A stretch of DNA of 64,000 nucleotides from CADCWN01 sp046328475 (GTDB taxonomy: Bacteria > Chloroflexota > Chloroflexia > Thermomicrobiales > CADCWN01), in contig JAXLWN010000011.1 of NCBI GenBank assembly GCA_046328475.1, positions 65,503-129,502 on the forward strand, given 5' to 3'. Positions 1 through 7,263 of this stretch are shown in pieces; positions within the stretch are counted from its first letter, which is position 1, and the number at the start of each line of letters is the position of its first letter. The notes beneath the pieces are model-generated. The model saw nothing but the letters and a program-made list of their open reading frames with translations. It did not search any database and was not told where the DNA came from. A program made the translations under genes and the position numbers.

Positions 1-1
1 A

Positions 2-166
2 ACGCCGGGCGCAACCAGCGTGCCAGCCACGGTGGTGCCCGCCGGCACCACGCCGACCCCGAGCGCGCCGCCCGTTTCGCCCACCGCCACGCCAGCGAGT
101 GCCCCCCATTGCCTACCACTAAACCAACCACTGGCCCGTGATGCGATAGTCGTCTTCTTGCGATGA
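2..166 (+). CDS. C-terminal fragment of a Pro/Thr-rich protein (partial, runs off window start)
   Basis: An open frame entering from the left edge reads Thr/Pro/Ala/Ser-rich (TPGATSVPATVV...PTATPASAP) and stops at TGA 164-166. That composition is typical of extracytoplasmic linkers, and the stop lies 5 nt before a perfect hairpin (171-217) that would end it. A second frame is also open for most of this stretch, so the frame choice rests on composition and on the position of the hairpin. No domain is visible and the function is unknown. Confidence 0.35.
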   Translation, partial: TPGATSVPATVVPAGTTPTPSAPPVSPTATPASAPHCLPLNQPLARDAIVVFLR

Positions 167-2434
167 TTGAGTCACAGGGAGGGCCGGGACATCCATTGCC
201 CCGGCCCTCCCTGTGACTGCATCAGGATGGGATGGCATTGGAGGAAGCGGTCTCCGGTGATTGTCGGGGCACCCCGGTCTCGTCTCCGGTGGCGGGAGTC
301 TCCCTGTCGTTGCCGCGCCCTGCTGATCGCTGACTCCAGCGACGATCTTCATGCCACCGCGCCATTCGCTCGGGTCCGGCGCGGGCAGGGGACGGCAGCG
401 CCCTCGCGAAGCGATCGCGAGGGCGCTGCCGTCCCCCTGCCCAATGGAATATCCAGGACCGGCTGCCAGCGAGCCTACGGCTGTGCTGTCGGAGTTGGCC
501 CGATGGCTGGTGCCTCGCCCGGCGCGGTCGTCGGTGCCGGGGCTGCCGATGGCGGTGCCGAGGGGACGGAGACGCGGCGCGACGGTAGGCGCGATGGTTG
601 GCGCGACGAAGGTTGGCGCAATGGCGGGCGGCAGGGTCGGCGCGGGCGGCGCTTGCGGGGCTGCCGATGGCGCGGCTGGTGCGGCCGGTGCGGCCGGTAT
701 GGTAGGCACGACGTTCGTCGTCGGCCGCACGGTCGGTGCGGTTGTCATCGTCGGCGCGATGGTCGTGGTCGGCGCGATGGTCGTCGTTGGCGCTGCGGTG
801 CCGGTCGGCGCGGCCGTTCCCGTCGGCGCGACCGTGGTGGTCGTGGGCTGGACGGTCGGTGTCGGGCGAGGCGATTCCGTGGGGGCGGCGGGGAGGGACA
901 ACCCCTCGGGGATCGTGCCGCGCGCCTGCGGCGGGATCGGGCGGAAGTTCTCCTGCGTGTAGGCCAGGAGCGGGCCGCGCGACGGTTGGCCATCGCGACC
1001 GGGCAGGCCGGGGAGTTGCGGCGCCCAGAGCAAGGCCAGGATCCCCGCGAGCGCGGCCATCGCGGCGACGCTCGTCGCGCGCCGCGCCGGGCTTGGACTG
1101 CCCCAGCGCCAGATCCCGCGCACCACTTTCTGCCCCAGCGTGTAGAAGATGTACACGGTCCCCAGCGTCGGCAGCGCCAGGAGCAGCATCTGCACCGCCG
1201 CCGCCGCCATGCCGGTCAGGCTCCCCTCGGACCGCGCGTGCCCGAACGACTCGCGCTGCTTCTGGAACGAATCCCAGCCGGTCGCCAGCACGTGCGGCAC
1301 ACTCTTGATCATCATGAAGAGCAGGAATGCCAGGATGGGGACGGTGATCAGGATGTAGAGCGCGAAGACGAGCTTGACCCAACCCTTCAGCGGCGGCAGT
1401 TGCGGCCCTTTCCAAAACGAGAGCGGCAGCACCGTGCGCAGGAATGGGCCGATCTGCGAGAAGAAATCGGGGATACCGGTGGCGTCGGCCAGTGCCCAAT
1501 AGCCGTCGAGTCGCACGAACGGGAGGCACTGGTGGATGATTTCGAGATCGATGAAGAGCACAACCAAGAGCAAGAACTCGATTCCGGTGAGCAAATAGAG
1601 CGCGATCATCGCCGCGCAGAAGATCAGGTTGAAGTAGAAGCCGCCGAGGTCGGTGCGCACGCGCGCCCAGCGCCCCAGGCGGTAGTTATCGGTCACATCG
1701 GTGTAGAAGGCCGGGTAGATCAGGTAGAGTCCGGCACCCATGCCGCGCACTTGCCCGCCGCCGTAGCGGAGTGCGGCGGCGTGCCCGAATTCGTGCCAGG
1801 CCGTCGAGATGATGATGATCCCCATCATCGCGAGCATCAGCCCCGGCCGGTAGAGCAGTTCGCGCACCCCGCCCGCGATGCCGTGGGTGAAGAAGAGCCA
1901 GACCTGCGCCCCGACGCACACAATCAGCACCGCGATCAGCACAACAGGCTGGTAGAGCCATTGCAGGACGGCCGTGACCGGATCGATGAAGCGCGCGGGG
2001 ACGCGCATCATCTTCATGTTGACCGAGAGCGGCGAGCGAGTGCCCTCGCCGGCGTTCGCGCTCTCGGCGACCGTGCCGTCGGCCTGGAGGATGATGCCGA
2101 GCGGGATGAGCTTCCCCAGCAATTGTCGCACGTTGTCGGCGCTCACTTTGCGCCCAGTCGCCTCCGACACGCCCTGCGCCATCTCGTCCGCCGAGCGCTC
2201 CCCGTTCGCCTGCTCGGCGACGCGGTACAGCAGTTCGGTGAGCTGGATGAACCGGCCGTCGCGCTGGACCAGCCACTGCTCCTTCTCGAAACCGCTCTCC
2301 TGCATCGCGCCGCTCAGCTCGACATTGGGCGCGAGCGCGGGACGATCGGGGATGGCGACCTCCGGGGTCGCAGCGGCCTGCTTCGCCGGTCCCCTGGTGG
2401 AGGGTGCTCGCGATGGTAGTGTCGTCTGGCTCAT
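119..2434 (-). CDS. M50/site-2-type membrane metalloprotease with PqqD-like N-terminus
   Basis: Putative intramembrane zinc peptidase, 771 codons. Residues about 50-125 look like a PqqD-type winged-helix/RiPP-recognition domain. Hydrophobic segments start near 160. The zinc motif HEFGH is at 214-218 inside a membrane segment, and LDGYW near 308 supplies the third metal-ligand Asp typical of M50. More membrane segments follow, then a long Pro/Thr/Ala tail from about residue 510. It is the last gene after a run of small minus-strand peptides and is the obvious candidate to cleave or export them; YydH of the epipeptide system is a known M50 parallel. The last ~100 residues are doubtful: a 26-bp palindrome (383-442) and a terminator-like hairpin (171-217) lie inside this frame, and another frame stops neatly at 222. 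The M50 assignment is secure; the peptide partnership is inferred from position. Confidence 0.85.
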   Translation of the reverse strand: MSQTTLPSRAPSTRGPAKQAAATPEVAIPDRPALAPNVELSGAMQESGFEKEQWLVQRDGRFIQLTELLYRVAEQANGERSADEMAQGVSEATGRKVSADNVRQLLGKLIPLGIILQADGTVAESANAGEGTRSPLSVNMKMMRVPARFIDPVTAVLQWLYQPVVLIAVLIVCVGAQVWLFFTHGIAGGVRELLYRPGLMLAMMGIIIISTAWHEFGHAAALRYGGGQVRGMGAGLYLIYPAFYTDVTDNYRLGRWARVRTDLGGFYFNLIFCAAMIALYLLTGIEFLLLVVLFIDLEIIHQCLPFVRLDGYWALADATGIPDFFSQIGPFLRTVLPLSFWKGPQLPPLKGWVKLVFALYILITVPILAFLLFMMIKSVPHVLATGWDSFQKQRESFGHARSEGSLTGMAAAAVQMLLLALPTLGTVYIFYTLGQKVVRGIWRWGSPSPARRATSVAAMAALAGILALLWAPQLPGLPGRDGQPSRGPLLAYTQENFRPIPPQARGTIPEGLSLPAAPTESPRPTPTVQPTTTTVAPTGTAAPTGTAAPTTTIAPTTTIAPTMTTAPTVRPTTNVVPTIPAAPAAPAAPSAAPQAPPAPTLPPAIAPTFVAPTIAPTVAPRLRPLGTAIGSPGTDDRAGRGTSHRANSDSTAVGSLAAGPGYSIGQGDGSALAIASRGRCRPLPAPDPSEWRGGMKIVAGVSDQQGAATTGRLPPPETRPGCPDNHRRPLPPMPSHPDAVTGRAGAMDVPALPVTQSSQEDDYRITGQWLV
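171..217. terminator. Perfect 18-bp hairpin between convergent genes (bidirectional terminator)
   Basis: GTCACAGGGAGGGCCGGG (171-188) is the exact reverse complement of 200-217, with an 11-nt loop. It lies between the plus-strand stop at 166 and a minus-strand stop at 222-224 that lies in a different frame from the protease ORF. No U-tract follows on either side. Its position suggests the protease gene truly ends at 222, with an indel upstream making its frame run on to 119. Confidence 0.55.
383..442. repeat. Long palindrome inside the M50 protease frame
   Basis: The arm 383-408 (GGGCAGGGGACGGCAGCGCC...) pairs with 416-442 over about 26 bp with one bulged base and a 7-nt loop AAGCGAT. It codes for an atypical stretch in the protease tail. 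It may be an inserted palindromic element or part of a terminator region if the gene really ends earlier. Confidence 0.6.
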
Positions 2435-2482
2435 CCGGACTCACCTCTAGCTACCGCACGCCGCGCGGGCACACTCGCCCAA

Positions 2483-2510
2483 GGGGCGTGCCGCAAGTTC
2501 GGCACGCCCC
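2483..2510. terminator. Hairpin between peptide genes and protease (attenuator candidate)
   Basis: GGGGCGTGCCG (2483-2493) pairs perfectly with 2500-2510 across the loop CAAGTT. It sits between the stop of the last peptide gene (2565) and the protease start (2434). With no U-run on the minus strand it could be a weak terminator or RNA-stability element that makes peptides exceed protease. Confidence 0.5.
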
Positions 2511-2564
2511 GTTTATTGCGCTGTGGTCTGGGGAAGGAGACGTGGGCTCGTCGTTATCCGGAGT

Positions 2565-2771
2565 TTATGGCTCGATGGGCTGCGTCGTGTCCATGGGAAG
2601 CGGACCGGGCCAGAGGGTCGGACCCGGCTGCAGTCCCAGCCCGCTGGAAGGCGAGACGAGCGACATCGCCTCGCGATCCGGGAGTTCGGCCGCGTTCTCG
2701 GCGGCGAGATCGGTCTCGGTCAATTCCTCGGGTTGCTCGTCGTGTTGGCGTTCCGGTTCCTGTTGCACCAA
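2565..2771 (-). CDS. Small precursor-like peptide E (ELPDREAMSL family, Pro-rich core)
   Basis: 68-residue, Cys-free peptide. An acidic N-terminal half (EELTETDLAAENAA) leads into ELPDREAMSL at 29-38, then a Gly/Pro/Trp-rich tail (SPSSGLGLQPGPTLWPGPLP). The start is TTG at 2771: it aligns with the ATG of neighbour D and has the same GGAGGTG spacing; GTG at 2768 is the alternative. It shares with D the pattern SP..GLG..P....PGPLP.DT..P.EP and differs wholly in the tail from peptides A-C. Leader-plus-variable-core architecture suggests a ribosomally made, processed peptide. Function unknown; 130 nt upstream of the M50 protease. Confidence 0.75.
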   Translation of the reverse strand: MVQQEPERQHDEQPEELTETDLAAENAAELPDREAMSLVSPSSGLGLQPGPTLWPGPLPMDTTQPIEP

Positions 2772-2810
2772 AGGGCACCTCCCTTACGACGGTCGGCGGC
2801 TGGCGGCTCG

Positions 2811-2846
2811 GTACGCCCCTCCTGATCGAGGGGCATCGCTGCGTAC
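2811..2846. other. Imperfect hairpin between peptides D and E
   Basis: GTACGC (2811-2816) pairs with GCGTAC (2841-2846), and inside it CCCCTC (2816-2821) pairs with GAGGGG (2828-2833), leaving an internal bulge. It lies in the gap between two peptide genes and may tune their relative expression. Confidence 0.35.
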
Positions 2847-2850
2847 ACGC

Positions 2851-3074
2851 CTAAAGCCTCCCGGTCGTCGGCTCCGCAGGCAGGGGCGTATCGTGGGGGA
2901 GCGGCCCCGGTACGTAGATCCACTCCGGCCGCGCTCCCAGCCCACCAGCGGGCGACACGAGCGACATCGCTTCCCGCGCCGGGAGCTTCCGGCCGCACTC
3001 TCGGCCGCGATCTCGGCGTCGGTCAGTTGCCTGGGCCGCTCGTCCCGCCGATGATCCGGTTCCTGCTGTGCCAT
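2851..3074 (-). pseudogene. Small precursor-like peptide D, frameshifted
   Basis: Starts at ATG 3074 after GGAGGTGCCGT and reads MAQQEPDHRR...LTDAEIAAESAA. It then needs a frameshift of one class (about +2/-1 nt, near 2995) to reach KLPAREAMSLVSPAGGLG... ending at 2851. The restored product parallels peptide E from end to end: MAQQEP versus MVQQEP, REAMSLVSP, PGPLP. The core motif is altered (ELPD to KLPA). Either the gene is decaying or a base is wrong in the assembly; the downstream half is well conserved, which favours a recent event or an error. Confidence 0.6.
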
Positions 3075-3092
3075 ACGGCACCTCCTCGCACC

Positions 3093-3121
3093 GTGCCGCG
3101 CCGCCACAGGCAGCGCGGCAC
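3093..3121. other. 9-bp hairpin between peptides C and D
   Basis: GTGCCGCGC (3093-3101) pairs perfectly with 3113-3121. It lies in the gap between the stop of peptide C (3145) and the start of D (3074), the third hairpin in the peptide/protease transcript. Confidence 0.45.
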
Positions 3122-3144
3122 GCGGGCGATCGTTCTCGTCGGGA

Positions 3145-3360
3145 TTAGCCGTTGCTCTGGGTGATCGGCGCGGTCTGCTCGGCATTCGCGATCGCAACCG
3201 AGCCATCCGACAGCGCGTTCAAGGCGACGGCCGCATTAATCGGCGCGGCGACGTTGGCGTTCACCAGCGACATCGCCTCGCGGTCGGGCAATTCCGCCGC
3301 TTCCTGCTGCTCCAGCTCCTCGGCGGTCAGCTCCTGGTCCTTGCGTTCTCGCTCGTCCAT
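3145..3360 (-). CDS. Small precursor-like peptide C (ELPDREAMSL family, Asn/Ala-rich core)
   Basis: 71 residues from ATG 3360, chosen because AGGAGG lies 8 nt upstream; the ATG at 3381 has no such site. Highly charged N-terminus (MDERERKDQELTAEELEQQE), then ELPDREAMSL at 23-32, then a neutral Ala/Asn/Gln tail (VNANVAAPINAA, SDGSVAIANAEQ, TAPITQSNG). No Cys. Nearly identical to B over the leader and last ten residues, with substitutions concentrated in the middle of the tail. The tail has the look of an amyloid-like or membrane-active segment, but its role is unknown. Confidence 0.8.
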   Translation of the reverse strand: MDERERKDQELTAEELEQQEAAELPDREAMSLVNANVAAPINAAVALNALSDGSVAIANAEQTAPITQSNG

Positions 3361-3405
3361 ACGATTGCCTCCTAGCTCCATGTTCGCGTTCCGCGCTCGG
3401 TGGCG

Positions 3406-3627
3406 CTAGCCGTTGCTCTGGGTAATCGGGGCGGTCTGCTCGGCGTTGGCATAGGCGATCGAATTATCAGAAAGGACGTTCGCTGCGACGGCCGCGTTGA
3501 TCGGCGCGGCGACGTTGGCATTGATCAGCGACATCGCCTCGCGATCCGGGAGCTCGGCGGCTTCCTGCTGCTCCAATTCTTCCGCCGTCAACTCCTGATC
3601 CTCGCGGTTCCGCTCATCCTTGGCCAT
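3406..3627 (-). CDS. Small precursor-like peptide B (ELPDREAMSL family, Asn/Ala-rich core)
   Basis: 73 residues from ATG 3627; AGGAGG is 6 nt upstream, whereas the ATG two codons earlier directly abuts that site. Layout is leader (QELTAEELEQQEAA), ELPDREAMSL at 25-34, then INANVAAPINAAVAANVLSD and the terminal block NAEQTAPITQSNG shared with C. Cys-free. Tandem duplication of A-C is evident. It probably shares a transcript with its neighbours (gaps about 45-65 nt). Confidence 0.8.
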   Translation of the reverse strand: MAKDERNREDQELTAEELEQQEAAELPDREAMSLINANVAAPINAAVAANVLSDNSIAYANAEQTAPITQSNG

Positions 3628-3691
3628 TTTCATCCTCCTGTAGCGTTAATACGGCTCGATACCCGGTCACCTGGCGGCCCGACACTACGGG

Positions 3692-3931
3692 TTAGCGAGG
3701 GGCGAGTCGGCGGTCAGGGTTCCCCTGGTCGATCGGGGTCTGCTGCGTCGCGTCGGCATACGCGACTGCTCCATCGGAGAGCACATTCGCCGCCACGGCC
3801 GCGTTCACCGGAATCGCCAGATTCGCGTTCACCAGCGACATCGCCTCGCGGTCGGGCAATTCCGCCGCTTCCTGCTGCGCCAATTCCTCGTCGGTCAGTT
3901 CGCGCTGCTGGTTCTTCGGGTTCTGGGACAT
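3692..3931 (-). CDS. Small precursor-like peptide A (ELPDREAMSL family)
   Basis: 79 residues from ATG 3931, preceded by AGGAGGTGAAGGC. Same plan as B and C: ELTDEELAQQEAA, ELPDREAMSL at 24-33, then VNANLAIPVNAAVAANVLSD and ATQQTPIDQG. It carries an extra basic tail (NPDRRLAPR) missing from B and C. It is the first ELPDREAMSL peptide of the run, about 170 nt after a related small gene (4104-4349). Confidence 0.78.
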   Translation of the reverse strand: MSQNPKNQQRELTDEELAQQEAAELPDREAMSLVNANLAIPVNAAVAANVLSDGAVAYADATQQTPIDQGNPDRRLAPR

Positions 3932-4103
3932 GCCTTCACCTCCTGTACCGCGTACTGCTGACCAAACCTACTCTCCGCCCCGCTGACGGATCGCTCACCT
4001 CGGTGCATGCACCTGTTTGCCGCACCTCGGTACCGATTCTGCCGCCGATAGCCGCCATTTCGCTGAAAGGCGTGCCATTGTGGCAATACTCGACGTTTGC
4101 AAC

Positions 4104-4349
4104 TCATGTGCCAGATCGAGGTGCGCTTGGCGGTGTAACCTCTTGTGTGTCCTGGACGATCGGACGTTGTTGCTGGCTGATCGCGATCACCCCCTCGTCG
4201 CCAGCGTTCACTTTGGCGACGATATTCGCGCGCCCGCTGATTGCTATGTGACTCTGTTGGGCTTTGCGACGGGCATTTTCGATAGCCTTGCGCGTCGCAC
4301 CGCGTAGCTGGGTGCCTAATTGCTTCTGCAACGATCTCATCTTTTTCAT
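4104..4349 (-). CDS. Small basic protein with a peptide-family-like C-terminus
   Basis: 81 residues from ATG 4349, with GGGAGCG about 8 nt upstream. The N-terminal half is basic (MKKMRSLQKQLG...ATRKAIENARRKAQQ), unlike the acidic leaders of A-E. Residues 48-66 (VNAGDEGVIAISQQQRPIV) line up with the tail of B/C (LSDGSVAIANAEQTAPIT): D-G, V-A-I, Q and P-I are shared. It is the first gene of the minus-strand run and may be a divergent member or partner of the peptides. No known family recognised. Confidence 0.5.
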   Translation of the reverse strand: MKKMRSLQKQLGTQLRGATRKAIENARRKAQQSHIAISGRANIVAKVNAGDEGVIAISQQQRPIVQDTQEVTPPSAPRSGT

Positions 4350-4637
4350 CGGCTCGCTCCCTGCGATCGTTCGGTAGTTCCGCTACGAGCAGCAGGGGCA
4401 AGCCGCGTGCCAGACTGCTGTGCGTAAGCTAGACGCAACGTTTCGAAATTGCGCTGTCCGCTTCCCGTCAGGGCAGGCAGGGTTTCGGCTTCGATCGCGC
4501 GGAAACAGGAGACAAGTACTAGCGCCACGATCTGTGCGCGGCCGGGGGGCGATGGTACCGTAAAGGCGGTATTTCCGCGGTGGCTCGCCGCCCAAACCAC
4601 CCGCGTGCTACTCGCCTGCTGCTGAGGAAGGGAGTCC
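4350..4637. promoter_or_regulatory. Divergent intergenic region between peptide operon and membrane protein
   Basis: 288 nt separate the minus-strand peptide run from the plus-strand spermidine-synthase-like gene. Both should be transcribed outward from here. I see no confident sigma-70 hexamers and no operator palindrome. Confidence 0.3.
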
Positions 4638-6920
4638 ATGACTGCGCCCGTGACTGGTCGTTTGCGAGCGGTGCCCGCGTCTCGCCCCGCCGCGTGGTGG
4701 AGCATCGCCACGCCCGCCGTCTACGGGCTGACCGCCTTCGTCAGCGCGACCATGCTCTTCCTCGTCCAGCCGATGTTCGCCAAGATGATCCTGCCGCTGC
4801 TTGGTGGCGCACCGGCGGTCTGGAATACCGCCGTCGTCTTCTACCAGGCGATCTTGCTGGGCGGATACCTCTATTCGCACCTGACCACCCGCTGGCTCGG
4901 CGTGCGGCGGCAGGCGCTGCTCCACGGGGTGCTGCTCTTCCTGCCGCTGCTCGTCCTGCCGATCGCCGTGCCGGGCGGCTGGCGACCGCCCACCGACACC
5001 AACCCGATCCCCTGGCTGCTGGCGTTGCTGGCGGTCGCGGTCGGTTTGCCATTTTTCGTCATCTCCACCAGCAGCCCGCTGCTCCAGGCCTGGTTCGCGC
5101 GCACCGGGCACCGCGATCCCTACATCCTCTACGCCGCCAGCAATGTCGGCAGCATGGCCGCGCTTTTGGGCTACCCGACCCTGATCGAACCCCGGCTGCA
5201 ACTGGGGGATCAGAGCCGACTCTGGACCTTCGGCTATCTCGCGCTCGTCGTCCTCACCCTCACCTGCGCGGCGCTGATCGCCCGCGCGCCGACCGCTGCG
5301 GAGAGGGCACCCGCCGAGGCTGCCCCGGCCGCACCCGCGAGTGGCGCGGCGCGCGAGGCGAGCCCGACGCTGACCCGGCGCTTGCGCTGGCTGGGCCTGG
5401 CGTTCATCCCCTCCAGCCTGATGATGAGCGTGACGACCTACATCACGACGCAGATCGCGCCGTTGCCGCTGCTCTGGGTCATCCCGCTCGCCCTCTACCT
5501 GCTCACCTTCATCCTCGTCTTCGCCGGGCGGCAACTGATCCCGCAGCTCTGGCTCGTCCGCGCCTTCCCGCTGCTGCTCGTGCCGCTGGTGATCCTGATG
5601 CTCGCGCAGGCGACGCTGCTGATCATGCTGCTGGCGCTGCTGCACCTGATCGTCTTCTTCGTCGCGACGATGATTTGCCACGGGACGATCGCCGCCGATC
5701 GCCCCGCGCCGCGCCATCTGACCGAGTTCTACCTCTGGATGTCGCTCGGCGGCGTCCTGGGCGGTATGTTCAATGCGCTGCTCGCCCCGGTCATCTTCAG
5801 CAGCCTGATCGAATACCCGCTGGTGCTGGCGCTGGCCTGCCTGGCGCTGCCGCGCTACGGGGCCGACGCGCAGCAGCCGTTCTTCAAGCGACTCGACCTG
5901 CTGCTGCCGCCCGCCGTGGGCGCGCTCCTGGCGGCGCTGATCCTCGGCGTCTCCAGGCTGGGCCTGCCGGACGATCTGCTCGCCTTGCCGGTGGTCTTCG
6001 GCCTCCCGACGCTGATCTGCTTCAGCTTCTCGCGGCGTCCGCTGCGCTTCGCGCTCGGGATCGGGGTGCTCTTCCTGGTCACCGGCCTGCTCTACACCAG
6101 CGGCCAGGGGCAGGTGATCGCCTCCGAGCGGAGCTTCTTCGGCCTCAACCGGGTCTTGCTCACCCCGAACGGGAAGTTCCACGCCATCGCGCACGGCGGC
6201 ACGAACCACGGCATGCAGAGCACCGACCCCGCGCAGCGGACGACTCCCCTGACCTACTACTACCCCAACGGCCCGATCGGGCAGGTTTTCTCGGCCTACA
6301 GCGGCCCGAACGCGAAGCAGCGCGTGGCGATCGTCGGCCTCGGTGCCGGGTCGCTGGCCTGCTACCGCGCGCCTGGGCAGCAATGGACCTTCTACGAGCT
6401 CGACCCGGCCGTCGAGAAGATCGCCCGCGACCCGCGCTACTTCACCTATTTGCAGGATTGCGCGCCCGAGAGCGCGGTCGTCCTCGGCGACGGGCGGTTG
6501 TCGCTGACGAATGCCGCCGACGGTGCCTACGACCTGCTCGTGCTCGACGCCTACAGTTCGGATACCGTCCCGGTCCACTTGCTGACGCGCGAGGCGATGG
6601 CGGTCTATCTGGCGAAGCTCGCGCCGGGCGGCCTGATCGCGTTCCACATCTCCAACGAATACCTCAATCTCAAGCCGGTAGTCGCCAGCCTCGCGGCGGA
6701 CGCGGGCCTGATTTGCCTGTCCCAGGATGATTTCAACGTCAGCGCCGAGGATGCGGCCAACGGCAAGTACACCTCGCAGTGGGTGGTCATCGCCCGCCAG
6801 GCGTCGGATGTCGCCCTGCTGAACGGCGATGCCCGCTGGCAATCGCTCGCCGCCCAGCCCGGCACCCCGGTCTGGACCGACAGCTTCTCCAGCGTCATCA
6901 ACCTCCTCCGCTGGCGCTAA
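4638..6920 (+). CDS. Membrane-fused spermidine-synthase-like protein
   Basis: 760 residues. The first ~530 are strongly hydrophobic, with about a dozen transmembrane segments, one broken by an Ala/Glu-rich cytoplasmic loop near 215-245. Residues about 560-740 form a Rossmann-type aminopropyl/methyltransferase-like domain, with GLGAGS near 566, ELDP near 590 and DAYSSDT near 636, then an APGGLIAFHISN strand. This is the known bacterial family of polytopic proteins fused to a spermidine-synthase fold; no polyamine reaction has been assigned to most of them. ATG 4638 follows GGAAGGGAG. It diverges from the peptide operon, so a link to it is possible but not shown. Confidence 0.85.
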   Translation: MTAPVTGRLRAVPASRPAAWWSIATPAVYGLTAFVSATMLFLVQPMFAKMILPLLGGAPAVWNTAVVFYQAILLGGYLYSHLTTRWLGVRRQALLHGVLLFLPLLVLPIAVPGGWRPPTDTNPIPWLLALLAVAVGLPFFVISTSSPLLQAWFARTGHRDPYILYAASNVGSMAALLGYPTLIEPRLQLGDQSRLWTFGYLALVVLTLTCAALIARAPTAAERAPAEAAPAAPASGAAREASPTLTRRLRWLGLAFIPSSLMMSVTTYITTQIAPLPLLWVIPLALYLLTFILVFAGRQLIPQLWLVRAFPLLLVPLVILMLAQATLLIMLLALLHLIVFFVATMICHGTIAADRPAPRHLTEFYLWMSLGGVLGGMFNALLAPVIFSSLIEYPLVLALACLALPRYGADAQQPFFKRLDLLLPPAVGALLAALILGVSRLGLPDDLLALPVVFGLPTLICFSFSRRPLRFALGIGVLFLVTGLLYTSGQGQVIASERSFFGLNRVLLTPNGKFHAIAHGGTNHGMQSTDPAQRTTPLTYYYPNGPIGQVFSAYSGPNAKQRVAIVGLGAGSLACYRAPGQQWTFYELDPAVEKIARDPRYFTYLQDCAPESAVVLGDGRLSLTNAADGAYDLLVLDAYSSDTVPVHLLTREAMAVYLAKLAPGGLIAFHISNEYLNLKPVVASLAADAGLICLSQDDFNVSAEDAANGKYTSQWVVIARQASDVALLNGDARWQSLAAQPGTPVWTDSFSSVINLLRWR

Positions 6921-7263
6921 TCAGCCCGCCCTTGCCGCGCGTTGCCGACCATCAGACTGGCCGACAAGGCGCGTTATCCATCCAGCCGTTCGGTACTTCC
7001 GGCTCTTGCATATAGAACAAATATTCTATATGATTGCCCCAACGAACCGCTCTTATGCATCGATGCGCGCGACTCGACCCTCCGCCGCGACCTGTAACCT
7101 CCCGCATCCTCGCGCGTCTCTGGTTCCCGTAAAGTCCGCCTCGTAGCGCCTGCCATCCTGGCTTTGCTGGACCAATTTCCTATAGTGTTCGATGTGCTCG
7201 TATTCAATGCTCGTAGTAGCGTTAGATGGAATCGAGGTACCGCCGACATCAGGAGCGAACGGC
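6921..7263. promoter_or_regulatory. Intergenic region before the SWIM/MoxR cassette, with AT-rich perfect dyad
   Basis: 343 nt without a convincing gene. It contains a perfect 9-bp dyad CATATAGAA-CAAATA-TTCTATATG at 7009-7032, the most AT-rich block in the area, and a possible -10 (TATAGT, 7181-7186). A minus-strand frame through 7053-7200 looks protein-like for about 50 codons but has no good start. Confidence 0.4.
7009..7032. promoter_or_regulatory. Operator-like inverted repeat
   Basis: CATATAGAA and TTCTATATG are exact inverted arms around a 6-nt spacer, in a strongly GC-rich background. This size and symmetry fit a dimeric repressor site. The candidate target is the cassette starting at 7264. 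Confidence 0.45.

Noticed and set aside
167..2419. 750-codon plus-strand open frame opposite the M50 gene
   Set aside because: Arg/Gly-rich antisense shadow; no domain, while the minus strand has clear M50 motifs.
2851..3934. Peptides as lanthipeptide or thiopeptide precursors
   Set aside because: The tails contain no Cys, and no dehydratase, cyclase or radical SAM gene is nearby.
4608..6842. 744-codon minus-strand open frame opposite the spermidine-synthase-like gene
   Set aside because: Composition (Arg/Gln/Asp-rich, no folds) is that of a GC-rich antisense frame.
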